Source: Tetrapisispora phaffii CBS 4417
Taxonomy: Eukaryota; Ascomycota; Saccharomycetes; Saccharomycetales; Saccharomycetaceae
Reading direction: 5' to 3'
Assembly: GCF_000236905.1 (NCBI RefSeq)
Contig: NC_016531.1
Location: forward strand, 124,001 to 188,000
Length of the DNA: 64,000 nt
In this document: positions 40,715 to 51,300 of the stretch, in pieces
Layout of the letters: every line of letters begins with the position of its first letter
Position numbering within the stretch: position 1 is the stretch's first letter
Notes under the pieces: model-generated
The model's input: only the letters and a program-made list of their open reading frames with translations
What the model was told of the DNA's origin: nothing
The model's database searches: none
Program-made: the position numbers and the translations under genes

Positions 40715-41665
40715 TCACTGTTTCAAGACTTGTTCGATCTTACTGACAAAATCGAATTTAGCCTTCGCAGCATCTTGTGGACGTTTCCATTCCTCTGGGA
40801 AGATGTAGTTCTTCGAACCCTTATTAGATTTACGCAAGTTCTTTGCCACTGTGTGGGAAGTTTCTAATGGAACATCGATCAAATCTTTGTTCTCTGGGTT
40901 TTTTGATTCTGCGATCAACTTACTCAACACTGAGTTTAAATATTTTGCATTCTGTTCAGCTTCAGGGAACTTATCACTTGACATTTTGAATGTATCAGTC
41001 AGATGGTCATACCTCGTGCGGGCCAACAGTCTAAAGACGTGCAACTGTTGTTCAGTCAAACTCTTTGATTCCAATAGATTTTTTGTCTTGATCTGTAGAG
41101 AGACTTTACGGTTATTTGGATGTTCAGGTTCACCCAAGTACGTTGTATAACGGTAAATTGCCGGGTACTGCTGTGGGTTCAGTTTCTTCTCGGGATTATA
41201 GTCCTTTCTGAATTGGACCAGTAATGGCAGATCGTATGCAGCCAATCTATTATAAAACCTCTGTTCCCTGTGTTGTTCGACAAGATCTTGTGCCGGGGTA
41301 GGCAACTCGTTGTACTCAAAGGGCATTGGGTCGAACTTGGGTTTGGAAACACCACCAGAGAGATCGATTGCCGCCGCCTCACCTTGTTTATACAGTCTCT
41401 CAATAACATGGGGAGGTACGTCGGAGTCCTTCGACGTGCTTTTCAATGCATCTAATTCGTCTTTGCTCTGCACATAATTGGAACCCAGCCTAACAACTCT
41501 TTCACGATATAGCTGAAAGATCTGCTCCGATGGCAACCCAATCCATTGAGCAGGGTTCAAATACAAGTCCCCAGATACCGACTTGTCGGCTACCTTCACT
41601 GAATACCTCCTGGCATTGTTCCATAGCAGTCTGCTAGAACAGCTCACTTTACGGACACCAAACAT
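40715..41665 (-). CDS. RSM24: Mitochondrial small ribosomal subunit protein Rsm24 (mS35)
   Basis: Component of the mitochondrial 37S subunit. The 316-residue protein (319 in S. cerevisiae) starts with an Arg/Ser-rich presequence (MFGVRKVSCSSRLLWNNARR) and contains the conserved NLLESKSLTEQQLHVFRLLA block near 192-211 and the TDTFKMSSDKFPE block near 219-231. It is divergent from NGG1, exactly as YDR175C and YDR176W are. Confidence 0.94.
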   Translation of the reverse strand: MFGVRKVSCSSRLLWNNARRYSVKVADKSVSGDLYLNPAQWIGLPSEQIFQLYRERVVRLGSNYVQSKDELDALKSTSKDSDVPPHVIERLYKQGEAAAIDLSGGVSKPKFDPMPFEYNELPTPAQDLVEQHREQRFYNRLAAYDLPLLVQFRKDYNPEKKLNPQQYPAIYRYTTYLGEPEHPNNRKVSLQIKTKNLLESKSLTEQQLHVFRLLARTRYDHLTDTFKMSSDKFPEAEQNAKYLNSVLSKLIAESKNPENKDLIDVPLETSHTVAKNLRKSNKGSKNYIFPEEWKRPQDAAKAKFDFVSKIEQVLKQ

Positions 41666-42038
41666 GATTTGGTACTTGCTAACTCTTTTGGCAACAACCT
41701 AAATACCAGCAGACTCTATCCACACGCCACACAGACACACACTTGCTGCTCTTATATATCTTGAACACATAACAATATTGTCATCTTGCATCGAGGTCCT
41801 TTGCAGGTTCTTGCAATCGAAGAAAGGCTTTCGTCTCTTATGATTGAGTTCGAGACAAGGAAAGGTCTCGAACCGTAAACAACAGTCTGCAACTGAGAGG
41901 TTGGTTGACAAGATACTGCTTGTTAGTCGACTGTTAGCTTCATAAGAGAGGTGAATCAAGGATGTGGGTGATATTTAAAGGCTTGTAGTTGTGGTTGTTG
42001 CGGTTCCATTAGGTTGAATCGAGAGAAGCGATACTGAT
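41666..42038. other. Divergent promoter RSM24/NGG1
   Basis: 373 bp shared promoter, less AT-rich than the rest of the window. No extra gene is seen. Confidence 0.6.
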
Positions 42039-44231
42039 ATGGCGAGGGTCGCGAGAAGAGGTAAAGGTTCTATGGACCCAGATGATGAACAGAAGGATTC
42101 TGTTGGTAGTTTGTTAGAAACACCTTCACAATTGTTGTCTAATGTGTTGAAGACGTTGGAGTTTACATTTGAGAAAGATATTGGGATGTTGAATGGACCT
42201 CATGTGAAAAGTGTGCCTGATTTTAGAACTCTCTCTGATCTGAAGAATCAGTTGGATAAATTGAATACTGTGATCGATGATATAAGTAATAATGATAAGG
42301 AGTTGATTGAGAAATTGAGGGAGATCAGGGAAAATAAGTTGAAGGATAAAGATACGAAGGGACCTGGTGTTATGAAGGACACTGATGTAGATATGGATAA
42401 GAGCAAGGACACCGATGTGGGCCAGGACGTTGAAATTGATGATTCTGAATCTGTAGAGGCTAATAGAAAGGATAACGATGAGATCGAGCCGGCAGAAGAT
42501 ACTGCTATCCAACAGACTGATACTCCTAGTGAAAAGAGTGAGGTACAAGCCGAGCATGGAGTTAAGAGACCTTTCACTGAAGAGGAAGAAGGAGAAGCAA
42601 AAGAAGAAGAGCAACAAGAAGAAACAAACGACAAGAAGAGACACCAACAAGAAAGTGTCGCCCAAAACCCCACTGACGAGATCCCATTCCCAGAAGAAAA
42701 TTTAACTGTCCCAGAAAGAAAGAATGATGCTCACCTACTAGAAAAGGATAAAAACAGAATGGAAAATGATCCAAACTATAAAAATCCTAATGCAGAATTT
42801 GTTATCTCTCAAACCTTACCAGCGGCTGCATCTGCCCTAGGGTTATATTCTGAAGATGGTACACTGGAAAGAACAGGTGAAGCTTATTTAAAGAAAAAAT
42901 ATAGTGTTGCAAGTTATCCATTGAATGACTTAAAAGAGTATCTTCCGGGCACGTTACCTGACATGGATTTTTCATGCCCAAAACCAACTAACCAGATTCA
43001 ATTCAGTACTTTTTTGTCGTCTGTGGATAATTACTTCAGAGATTTTACAGATGATGACATTAAGTTTTTGAAAACCGAATATATCTTACCTGCAAATCTA
43101 TCGATGGATAAGTCTTATGAACCACAGAGCACACCTTACATTATTCCGAAGCTCGGTCCTCTATACTCGACTATATGGCTAAAAGAAGACAACAATCAAA
43201 ACATTGGGAATATATCTCCACCGATCATCGCAACTCCAGATACAATTTTACCTAAATTAGGACCAGATGATATTAATGACTCAGCTTTAGACTCGGAAAA
43301 TGTATCCTGTGGCCCTTTATTGTCTAGATTGCTATCATCGATTTTGAGAACTGAAGTTGAAAATGACGACGATGAAGATAATAATGTGAGAAAAGAAAAT
43401 GAGACTAATGCTCCTTCATCTCAACAAAACTCAGCAACAAACACCGATGGTAACATATCTGTTAAGATAGAAAACGATGCCACAAATGAAGAAGGTATCA
43501 ATAATGTTCACGTCGAATCCAAGAGTGAAGAGGTCGAACCACCAAATGAAGAACTATTAGAGTTGACACGCAATCTCACAGCCGTGAAAGAGGGTATAAT
43601 CCCGCAGCAGCCATCTTTGAACATTGACAATGTCAACATTGACTACCCAACATTTGAAGAGCGATTAAAGAGAGAATTGAAGTACGTTGGTATATACATG
43701 AATCTCCCTAAAGATGAAAACAACCCAACTGGGGAAGATCCAGATTGGCTAACAGGCAGAGAAGATGATGAAGTTAGTGCAGAATTGAGAACATTGCAAC
43801 ATTCTTTGAAATCAGTCACGGTGAAAAATGCCAGGCGGAAAACACAACTTCTTCCAAGATTGGAGAGGTACCTTGCATGGCAAGAATACTTATCGATCTT
43901 GGACGATCTTGACAAGCAAATTGATCATGCATACATCAAAAGAATAAGAGCACCCAAGAAGAAAAAGAAGCATCACCATGCAGCCAACCCGGTGCAATCT
44001 GCATCGCAGATTGCACAACAAAAGGCTGCCAACTCGAGTCTGAGGGCCTTATTGGACAGGAGAAAGCGTTGGATCACAAAGATTGGTCCTCTATTTGACT
44101 CACCTGAGATAATGAAAAGAATCCCTAAAGAAAACATCTTCAAAGACATTAATCAAGAGGATGAAGACGAAGATGCCGATGTGTTTGGTCAGAGCACTGG
44201 CAACAAAGAAGACGAACTGCCAGAGCAATAA
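42039..44231 (+). CDS. NGG1: SAGA/ADA/SLIK subunit Ngg1 (Ada3)
   Basis: Subunit of the Gcn5 histone acetyltransferase module, which binds Ada2 and links to the SAGA core. The 730-residue protein (702 in S. cerevisiae) has a conserved N terminus (TPSQLLSNVLKTLEFTFEKDIGMLNGPH) and then a long, highly acidic Glu/Asp region (about 85-225). The C-terminal Ada3 domain runs from about 505 to 690 (RELKYVGIYMNLPKDE, RRKTQLLPRLERYLAWQEY). The acidic region generates meaningless frames on the other strand. It corresponds to YDR176W. Confidence 0.94.
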   Translation: MARVARRGKGSMDPDDEQKDSVGSLLETPSQLLSNVLKTLEFTFEKDIGMLNGPHVKSVPDFRTLSDLKNQLDKLNTVIDDISNNDKELIEKLREIRENKLKDKDTKGPGVMKDTDVDMDKSKDTDVGQDVEIDDSESVEANRKDNDEIEPAEDTAIQQTDTPSEKSEVQAEHGVKRPFTEEEEGEAKEEEQQEETNDKKRHQQESVAQNPTDEIPFPEENLTVPERKNDAHLLEKDKNRMENDPNYKNPNAEFVISQTLPAAASALGLYSEDGTLERTGEAYLKKKYSVASYPLNDLKEYLPGTLPDMDFSCPKPTNQIQFSTFLSSVDNYFRDFTDDDIKFLKTEYILPANLSMDKSYEPQSTPYIIPKLGPLYSTIWLKEDNNQNIGNISPPIIATPDTILPKLGPDDINDSALDSENVSCGPLLSRLLSSILRTEVENDDDEDNNVRKENETNAPSSQQNSATNTDGNISVKIENDATNEEGINNVHVESKSEEVEPPNEELLELTRNLTAVKEGIIPQQPSLNIDNVNIDYPTFEERLKRELKYVGIYMNLPKDENNPTGEDPDWLTGREDDEVSAELRTLQHSLKSVTVKNARRKTQLLPRLERYLAWQEYLSILDDLDKQIDHAYIKRIRAPKKKKKHHHAANPVQSASQIAQQKAANSSLRALLDRRKRWITKIGPLFDSPEIMKRIPKENIFKDINQEDEDEDADVFGQSTGNKEDELPEQ

Positions 44232-44647
44232 GACCATCACACGCAAAAACAGACACACATTCAGAAACATACATATATATAGATGCCTGCAATCTCGAAT
44301 ATATACTCCACATAACCATTCCTTATATAGAAAACTCTTGATTTCCATTAATTCATTGACTGCTTTGAGCATTTGTCCTTACGTACGAGCCTTTGACGAA
44401 CAACTTTTATTGTGAATGATTTTGGGAACCCTTCATATTTAAAAGGAACACTGATCATTATGAACAAGTAAGTTTAAGATGAACAGAGTTGTTGTTAGAT
44501 TAGATTCTATTATTGAATGACATAGTAGATCAGATATATTGTCGCTGTTCTAGTGGTACAACTCAAGTTTTAATTAGTTGAGGTAAGTGTTATATAAGCA
44601 GAAAACAATAACTGGAAGATAACTAATATATTTGTGATAAAGAAATT
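44232..44647. other. Intergenic NGG1-UBC1
   Basis: 416 bp; UBC1 promoter. Nothing further is recognised. Confidence 0.6.
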
Positions 44648-45298
44648 ATGTCTAGAGCTAAGAGAATTATGAAGGAGATGGAGGCCGTTAGGGACGATCC
44701 TGAGGCCAATATCGATTTAGAATTTGTCAGTGAAGCTGATATTCATCATTTGAAAGGTTCTTTCTTAGGTCCACCAGAAACCCCATATGAAGGTGGGAAA
44801 TTCATTGTTGATATCGAGGTACCGATGGAGTACCCTTTCAAACCACCGAAGATGAAGTTTGATACTAAAGTTTATCATCCTAACATTTCTTCTGTCACTG
44901 GTGCGATTTGTTTGGATATTTTGAAGAATGCTTGGTCTCCTGTAATTACATTGAAATCTGCATTAATCTCTTTACAGGCTTTATTACAATCCCCAGAACC
45001 GAATGATCCACAAGATGCAGAGGTGGCTCAACATTATCTGCGAGACAGAGAGTCCTTCAACAAGACTGCTGCTTTGTGGACTAAATTATACGCTAATGGA
45101 GGCGATGCTAATAGCTCTAAAGGTAATGTCGATCAAGCTGATTTATACGGTATAGATCAAAGTCTAGTAACAGAATTTGAGAATCAAGGATTCGAGAAGG
45201 ACAAGATTATCGAAGTCTTAAGAAGATTAGGTTTGAAATCGTTGGATCCAAACGATAATGAAACTGCCAACAAAATCTTGGAAGAATTATTAAAATAA
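44648..45298 (+). CDS. UBC1: Ubiquitin-conjugating enzyme Ubc1
   Basis: E2 enzyme that extends Lys48-linked chains on APC/C and ERAD substrates. The 216 residues (215 in S. cerevisiae) comprise the UBC fold (1-150) with HPNI at 77-80 and the catalytic Cys88 in GAICLDIL. A linker leads to a C-terminal UBA domain (about 170-216), the feature that separates Ubc1 from other yeast E2s. It corresponds to YDR177W. SDH4 and CSN9, the next S. cerevisiae genes, are absent here. Confidence 0.97.
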   Translation: MSRAKRIMKEMEAVRDDPEANIDLEFVSEADIHHLKGSFLGPPETPYEGGKFIVDIEVPMEYPFKPPKMKFDTKVYHPNISSVTGAICLDILKNAWSPVITLKSALISLQALLQSPEPNDPQDAEVAQHYLRDRESFNKTAALWTKLYANGGDANSSKGNVDQADLYGIDQSLVTEFENQGFEKDKIIEVLRRLGLKSLDPNDNETANKILEELLK

Positions 45299-45609
45299 GG
45301 CAAATGAATATATACTTTTACTTCGTACTTATATTGATGGTGTAGTTAAAAGTAATTTATAAATAAATAAATTGAATAAAAGAATATGCTTCTATTTATA
45401 TATCTTCTTTTATGTTACTCAAACTTTTGAGGTGAAGTGGTGTTTCTCCATTTAACATTTGGTTGTCATAAAATAAACTTTTGTAATTAATACTTTTGCA
45501 TGTATAAATGTAAAACACTGAATAGTAATCCTATTATTCAGTCGATTAAATATAGATTCGGAAAAGGGGAAATTGAAGAACCCTCTACTTGGTCACACAT
45601 GAGGAAACG
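45299..45609. other. Intergenic UBC1-NVJ3
   Basis: About 310 bp. SDH4 and CSN9 lie at this point in S. cerevisiae, but no trace of them is seen. Confidence 0.6.
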
Positions 45610-47196
45610 ATGTCAGATATACGTTACAATGCTAACTCAACGATAGTTCAACGATATCAACGATTTAATACAAATAAAATGAAACTGCGAAAGGCACAAC
45701 GCATATCGAATCCAACCTCAGATGGACAATGGAATAATGCTAATAATATATCCATTGGTGATGCTCATTCAAACACTGAACTAATCGATACTTCAAATAA
45801 TCTCAATGCTATTAACAGATTTTCAATTACAGACTGTATACACACAGATTTCGAGCAAGGAATTAAAATAACTGCAGATGAGAACAAACATAATTGTACA
45901 GTTTCACATTTTAACAAGGTTACTGAACAGAATAGACACTATGATATCTTAGATGAACCTTTCCAATGTAAATATCCTAAGGATTCTACAGAATACATCC
46001 GAGAGTTATGTCTGTCTCTCTATCCATCTGAGGTAAAATACAGTATCCTCAAGATAAACCCAGGACCACAACTTCACATGCATGCAATATTTGCTTTATT
46101 CTTTAATAATTATGTCCAATCTTGGTATGGAACAAAAATTGCAGTCTCAAATGATGAATTCATGATCAAATTGTTTGAAATATCAAATAAAACAATCACT
46201 TACGTTACCAATGGAATGGCAAAGACAAATATCCTATTGCTGGACGACATTTCTTATATTATTTCTCAACATTTCAAGACTATTAAAGACATTTATAAAT
46301 ACGATACCCTAGATCTTGGAGCTAAAAGTAATTATGAAAGATATTGCTTATACCAAGACGATTATGTAAGGGATTTCCCAATATTACTGACTGCATACAT
46401 TCAAGATAGCCTTGGTGGCACTTCTGAGCTGCAAAATTCATTTGTAGATGCTTTAGTCGATGGAATTTTATTGACTTGTGTTGCAGACAACATATGTGAA
46501 CCTTACTACATATTAAAAGGTATAACAAAAGCTTGTGATGCATTACTACAAAAGAACCAAACTGAGAAGAAGAAGGATCTATCGGCAAATGTGTTAGAGA
46601 AAGCTTCATTTTACTACTCTAAATACAAAATAATAAGAGATAAGCTAAGGAAGATGAAACTGAATTTTGATCTAAACCAAATAAACAAAAAAATGGCGAC
46701 CAATAGGAAAGAAAAAAGTATATTTGAGTACTATTTACCTACTTTTATTCTATTTGATATATTTCATTTGAACACAAAATATCCGTTTATCTATGCCTTC
46801 ATTAGAGTCGCTAGCCACATAGTGAGATCTATTCCGTTTTTGAACTATTTACTGAATGCACTCACATTTACATACATTTATGAAAAGTTCTCAAAGCATG
46901 ATATACCTAAAAATTCTCTAATCATGCTACGAACTCTATTATTTCCAAACGACAACTTGATGGGCCATTCGTCTCCCATTCCAACTGGTGCAGAATATGA
47001 GAAATACATGGAAGCTTGCGTTGAAAAGTTATGGAAAGTAATACAATTGCATAATCTAGATATGTACTTGTCAATAAACCAAATTGATGTGACAAACTTT
47101 GTTCATATACTTGTCTTCGATAAACAATCGAATAAAATATTAGCATTTAAAATTGTAACTACCGTGTTAGCACATTTAGAAGAGAGTAATAATTAA
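45610..47196 (+). CDS. NVJ3: PXA-domain protein, Nvj3-like
   Basis: Probable counterpart of YDR179W-A (Nvj3), a PXA-domain protein that acts with the ER-vacuole tether Mdm1. From the first ATG of the frame (45610) it has 528 residues; S. cerevisiae Nvj3 is about 463. The N-terminal 120 residues are variable. The PXA-like part follows, including YIRELCLSLYPSEVKYSILKI, a conserved Trp-Tyr (QSWYGTKI) near 172-180 and NILLLDDISYII. The C-terminal half is helix-rich, with YPFIYAFIRVASHIVRSIPFL. Synteny (UBC1 before, SCC2 after) is a main support. Confidence 0.75.
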   Translation: MSDIRYNANSTIVQRYQRFNTNKMKLRKAQRISNPTSDGQWNNANNISIGDAHSNTELIDTSNNLNAINRFSITDCIHTDFEQGIKITADENKHNCTVSHFNKVTEQNRHYDILDEPFQCKYPKDSTEYIRELCLSLYPSEVKYSILKINPGPQLHMHAIFALFFNNYVQSWYGTKIAVSNDEFMIKLFEISNKTITYVTNGMAKTNILLLDDISYIISQHFKTIKDIYKYDTLDLGAKSNYERYCLYQDDYVRDFPILLTAYIQDSLGGTSELQNSFVDALVDGILLTCVADNICEPYYILKGITKACDALLQKNQTEKKKDLSANVLEKASFYYSKYKIIRDKLRKMKLNFDLNQINKKMATNRKEKSIFEYYLPTFILFDIFHLNTKYPFIYAFIRVASHIVRSIPFLNYLLNALTFTYIYEKFSKHDIPKNSLIMLRTLLFPNDNLMGHSSPIPTGAEYEKYMEACVEKLWKVIQLHNLDMYLSINQIDVTNFVHILVFDKQSNKILAFKIVTTVLAHLEESNN

Positions 47197-47247
47197 TTAA
47201 GATATATTTACATGCTATTAATTATAAAAGTTATCAATAAATTCAGT

Positions 47248-48027
47248 TCATTTGGCTTCAGTATGTCTGATATACTTTGTGCGTTTATCAACTACTTCCA
47301 ATTCTTTTGAATCGAAACCTTCTTCTAATATCCTACCTATTTCAGGAATGAAATACCCACCATCGGCTATATATTTTGGATCCCAAAGTGTTTTGTTGTG
47401 ATAAGGCATTGGTATCGAATGTTCTCTAATGTTAAATCCAATTTTGGTTTTCACAAAAGCAGAATGCAATGCAATTTGTACAGGATCATCTCCTACTGGA
47501 GATCCCTTGTATAATAAATCGTTATAAACAGGAGCTTCCAATACTTTAGAAGCATGAATTCTAATTTGATGTTTCATTCCTGAGACTAATTCAAAAATAT
47601 AACAATTTTCGTCGAATTGTTTATATAAAGTGATCATCTTATTGTTATTCGTTACAATTCTACCTTCCTCTGGGAGGCCTCTACTAGAATTACTATTTGG
47701 ATTCAAAAGTGCCACATACCTTCTAATAATCTTATACCCTGCATTGCCACCTTCTTTTAAATTTCTCGAGAATTGGATTGCTGAATTTTTATTTGTAGCA
47801 ATAATCAAACCGCCAGTGACTCCTATATCGAGCCTTTGAACGTTCCTCCATTCAGTAATATCCTTCTCATCGCTGTACTTCTTCTTCAACTCGTCTAATA
47901 CTACTGTGTGCTTTTTGAACCCCAGGCGAGTCTTTACTTTCCCAGGTTGGCAAACCTGGCCACTGGCTTTACTTGTAAGGATATAATTATTGCACCTGTA
48001 TAGAATGGAAGGGCTGAACTTATTCAT
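47248..48027 (-). CDS. PUS5: Mitochondrial rRNA pseudouridine synthase Pus5
   Basis: RluA-type synthase expected to make the single pseudouridine in mitochondrial 21S rRNA. The 259-residue protein (254 in S. cerevisiae) has the catalytic motif VQRLDIGVTGG with Asp67, then LKEGGNAGYKIIRRYVAL and the GMKHQIRIH motif near 169-177. It ends close to NVJ3, with which it converges. In S. cerevisiae PUS5 is YLR165C, beside SHH4, the ohnologue of SDH4. Its presence inside a YDR-type block shows retention from the other sister track. Confidence 0.87.
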   Translation of the reverse strand: MNKFSPSILYRCNNYILTSKASGQVCQPGKVKTRLGFKKHTVVLDELKKKYSDEKDITEWRNVQRLDIGVTGGLIIATNKNSAIQFSRNLKEGGNAGYKIIRRYVALLNPNSNSSRGLPEEGRIVTNNNKMITLYKQFDENCYIFELVSGMKHQIRIHASKVLEAPVYNDLLYKGSPVGDDPVQIALHSAFVKTKIGFNIREHSIPMPYHNKTLWDPKYIADGGYFIPEIGRILEEGFDSKELEVVDKRTKYIRHTEAK

Positions 48028-48393
48028 TTAAAAATGTGGACACCTGTCTAGAGAATTAATACTGTGTATTATTGTACATAATTCATATTTAGCATACTTT
48101 TGTTGTAAATACGTATTACATTGTAATTTATTTTACTTCATTTTATAGTGAACAAGTAATTTGAGATGGGCGCGTAAATTTTGTATTTAATGATCTTATA
48201 AAACTCACTCTAATTAACTATTTAAAATACAAGCTATTTTATAAAAGTAAATATTAGATGCAAGGTGGGGAGAGGAAGACAATACAGAACTTCATTGTAG
48301 TAAGCAAGGTATTGTCTCTTACGGTTATAAAATAAAAAAAAACATTATTTCAATTTCTTTTATCATTACAGTTACGAATTCGAAAGGGCCATT
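48028..48393. other. Divergent promoter PUS5/SCC2
   Basis: 366 bp AT-rich shared promoter. No gene is seen. Confidence 0.6.
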
Positions 48394-51300
48394 ATGGTAG
48401 ATTATCCTGGCGAGAACACTGACATTCCAAAGACCATCTCTGGTACTTTGGTAAACCAACCTTTGAATTATTTGATTCCTAAATCTGCTATTTCAGATTT
48501 GATAAAATCTCAACTTTCCATTTCAGTTCCTTTGGAAAAAGCTACATTTGCTAGAAACAATAATAATATTTTGCTAAATGAGATCAATATCGACCTATCT
48601 ACTGTAGGGCAAGATTCAAATGATCCAATTATATTCAAAAAACCATCGAATTGGTCACAAATGGTAAATGTGAAAGAGCAGATCAACAAGGATGATCTCA
48701 CAGAGGGACTATCTGAATTTGCTATTCAACTATTGAGAAAGAACAGTGGTCTGTTGGAAAAAATACCCATACGAAATGTGGAAGAGATGAACAAGCTCGT
48801 AAAATCTCATGCAAGAGAAGAGATAGATGATATTTATAGTTCTTTTAATACTGAATCTGACGCATCTCCCAAAAAATTAAAACTTTCATCAGATATTTCA
48901 ATTAATCAAAATGAATTGACACAACAATACTTTAAAGAATTAAAATCATATATTGATATAATAGAAAATCAAAGAGAAATGGCCAAAGATGAAGAAAATT
49001 ATAATCATAATTATTTTAAATTACCAAATGGTACCTACGTTTTAAATGAAAATTTCGTGTCTCAAATAGACATTCTAATTACAAATATTAGCAATACTTC
49101 AACTGGAAGACACCAATTGGAAAAGAGTGCTTCAAAAATTATATTAAATGAATTAATTGCAAATATAGAAAACATTAAAGAAGAGTTTCTGGACTTTGGC
49201 TCAGAACATGAAATACTGTACAAAACCGTTGCATACACTTCAATATTCACTATATTTACTCTATTGCAAATGCATTATGAAGATTCTCAATTTCATCTCG
49301 AAAAATATATTTTAGTACCATTAAACTATTTGAAAGAAAGAATATACAGCATTAACAACAACGACACCTTAAATGAAATATCATCAACAGAATTATCAAT
49401 GCTATTCAAAACAATAAATCAAATTCCAGAATATATTAAGAGATATAAATTTATCGGTGAGGAACTAGCAACCGTGTTAAATTATGTGTTCTCCGAATTA
49501 GTTATGAATTTCGAAGTAAATCCATCAAATATTAAAGCCCAGCATTATTGGGTAGAAATCAAGGAAGCAAGTGTTAACGTACTAGTCGCATTATTTCAGT
49601 ATATTTCAAATCAAAGAATATTTATTATAGAATATCTAATAACACATATGGAAAATTTACCACTAAAAAGAACACAAAAGAAGCTCAGAAAAATTGCAAA
49701 CAATGTTTACATATCTGATTTCACAATAGCTATAGCTCAAATGTTAGAATCTATACAACAAGGATCGTTTAACAACCATGTAAGTGATCTTAATAACGAT
49801 GTGTATTTAAAAATGGTCGAAGAGTATAAAGAAAATATGAAAGAGATAGCAACATTGATAGATCATATTCACAGTATAATAATTGACAAGTTTAAAGAAA
49901 ACCCTTCCGACGTTCGTCACGTCCTATCAAACTATATTACCGACTTATTGATAATGTTACCAAATTCTTCATGGCCAATTGCAGAAGAGTTACTAAGTTC
50001 AATAATGAAACGATTACTACTCATCTTCGAGCCTAACAGTAACCATTCAGCTGTCGTAGAATCAATGGCTTTACAGTTGTTGAATTCAATCGGTACTGAA
50101 ATCTTTGCTCTGAAATGTTCAACTAAATCTACTGAAACTTACAATTTGATTGAAGTTTTTAACTCACCAAAAGAATTACCATCGTATTTAAAAAGATTTC
50201 GTTTATGCATAAATTCTATTGATGGTTCTACAATTGGTAAATATGGTAAAAATTACTTATTCAATAAGTTTATTTTTATTTTAGTCAGACTAAATGAATA
50301 TGAAAATGAAAATGAAGCTAGTGATGCTTTGATAGAAATCCCAGAGATGATCAAAAATGAACTAAATAATAACATCATTCTTGGTTCCAAACAATCAAAA
50401 AAACCTGAGTCAGTTAAAGAGGCTTATTGTTCGATTTTGCATTCTTTTGAACTTTTAAACCTGTATGATTTATACTTGAAATTAGTAGTTTCATTGTTAA
50501 GCAAAGATAAAATCAAATTGAGATCAACTGCAATAAGATGTCTATCAAGCTTAGCATCAAAAGACCAGAATATTTTAACTAGCCCTGCAGTAAAGGAAAC
50601 AATTATTGAAAGATTACTAGATTCTTCAGCATCTGTGAAAGATGCTATCCTTGATTTAGTAAATAGAGGGTCAGCTGCTTTATATTTTTACAAACAAATT
50701 AATCATAATTATGATGATGATAGTTTGTTAGTAAGGAAACATGTGTTAAAAATCAATGAAGAATTATATGATATTACTAATGATATTGAGATTAAAATAT
50801 TTGTAGCTTCTAGAATTCTTTTGAAGTTGGAAGATGAAGAAGATGCAATAATTGATATGGCAAAACAAATCCTATTAAAAAAATGGATATTTGCAATTGT
50901 AGAAAGTCAAGATCATCAAGAAAGGCAAAGTGAAATTTGTGACAGTGTTTTACAAGTAATGGCAGGTGTTGCTACAAAGAATGAAAAATGTAACGAGCTA
51001 TATGATTGGTTCTTGAATTTTTTTCTTTTAGAGAAGGCTGAACATTCCAACGTCATATCAAAACAAATAACAGATAGTCTAAACAAGTTGACAGATACTT
51101 TAGTAAATTCCATCGTCGAACTTCAATCAATAGATATAGAAGATCCAAAAATAAAGTCTCAAAAATGGAATTATTTGAATTTGTTAGCTAAATTCTCTGA
51201 TAGCGTAGTTACATTTATTACCAAGGACCACATTATTGCTTTATATCCATATATGCTCACAAATTCTCAGTCTACCTTGCAATACTTTATTTTATGTGTT

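Noticed and set aside
40436..40867. 143-codon plus-strand frame
   Set aside because: Its second half is antisense to RSM24 and the first half has no recognisable features.
42126..42774. Several minus-strand frames of 66-179 codons
   Set aside because: Antisense shadows of the acidic Glu/Asp region of NGG1.
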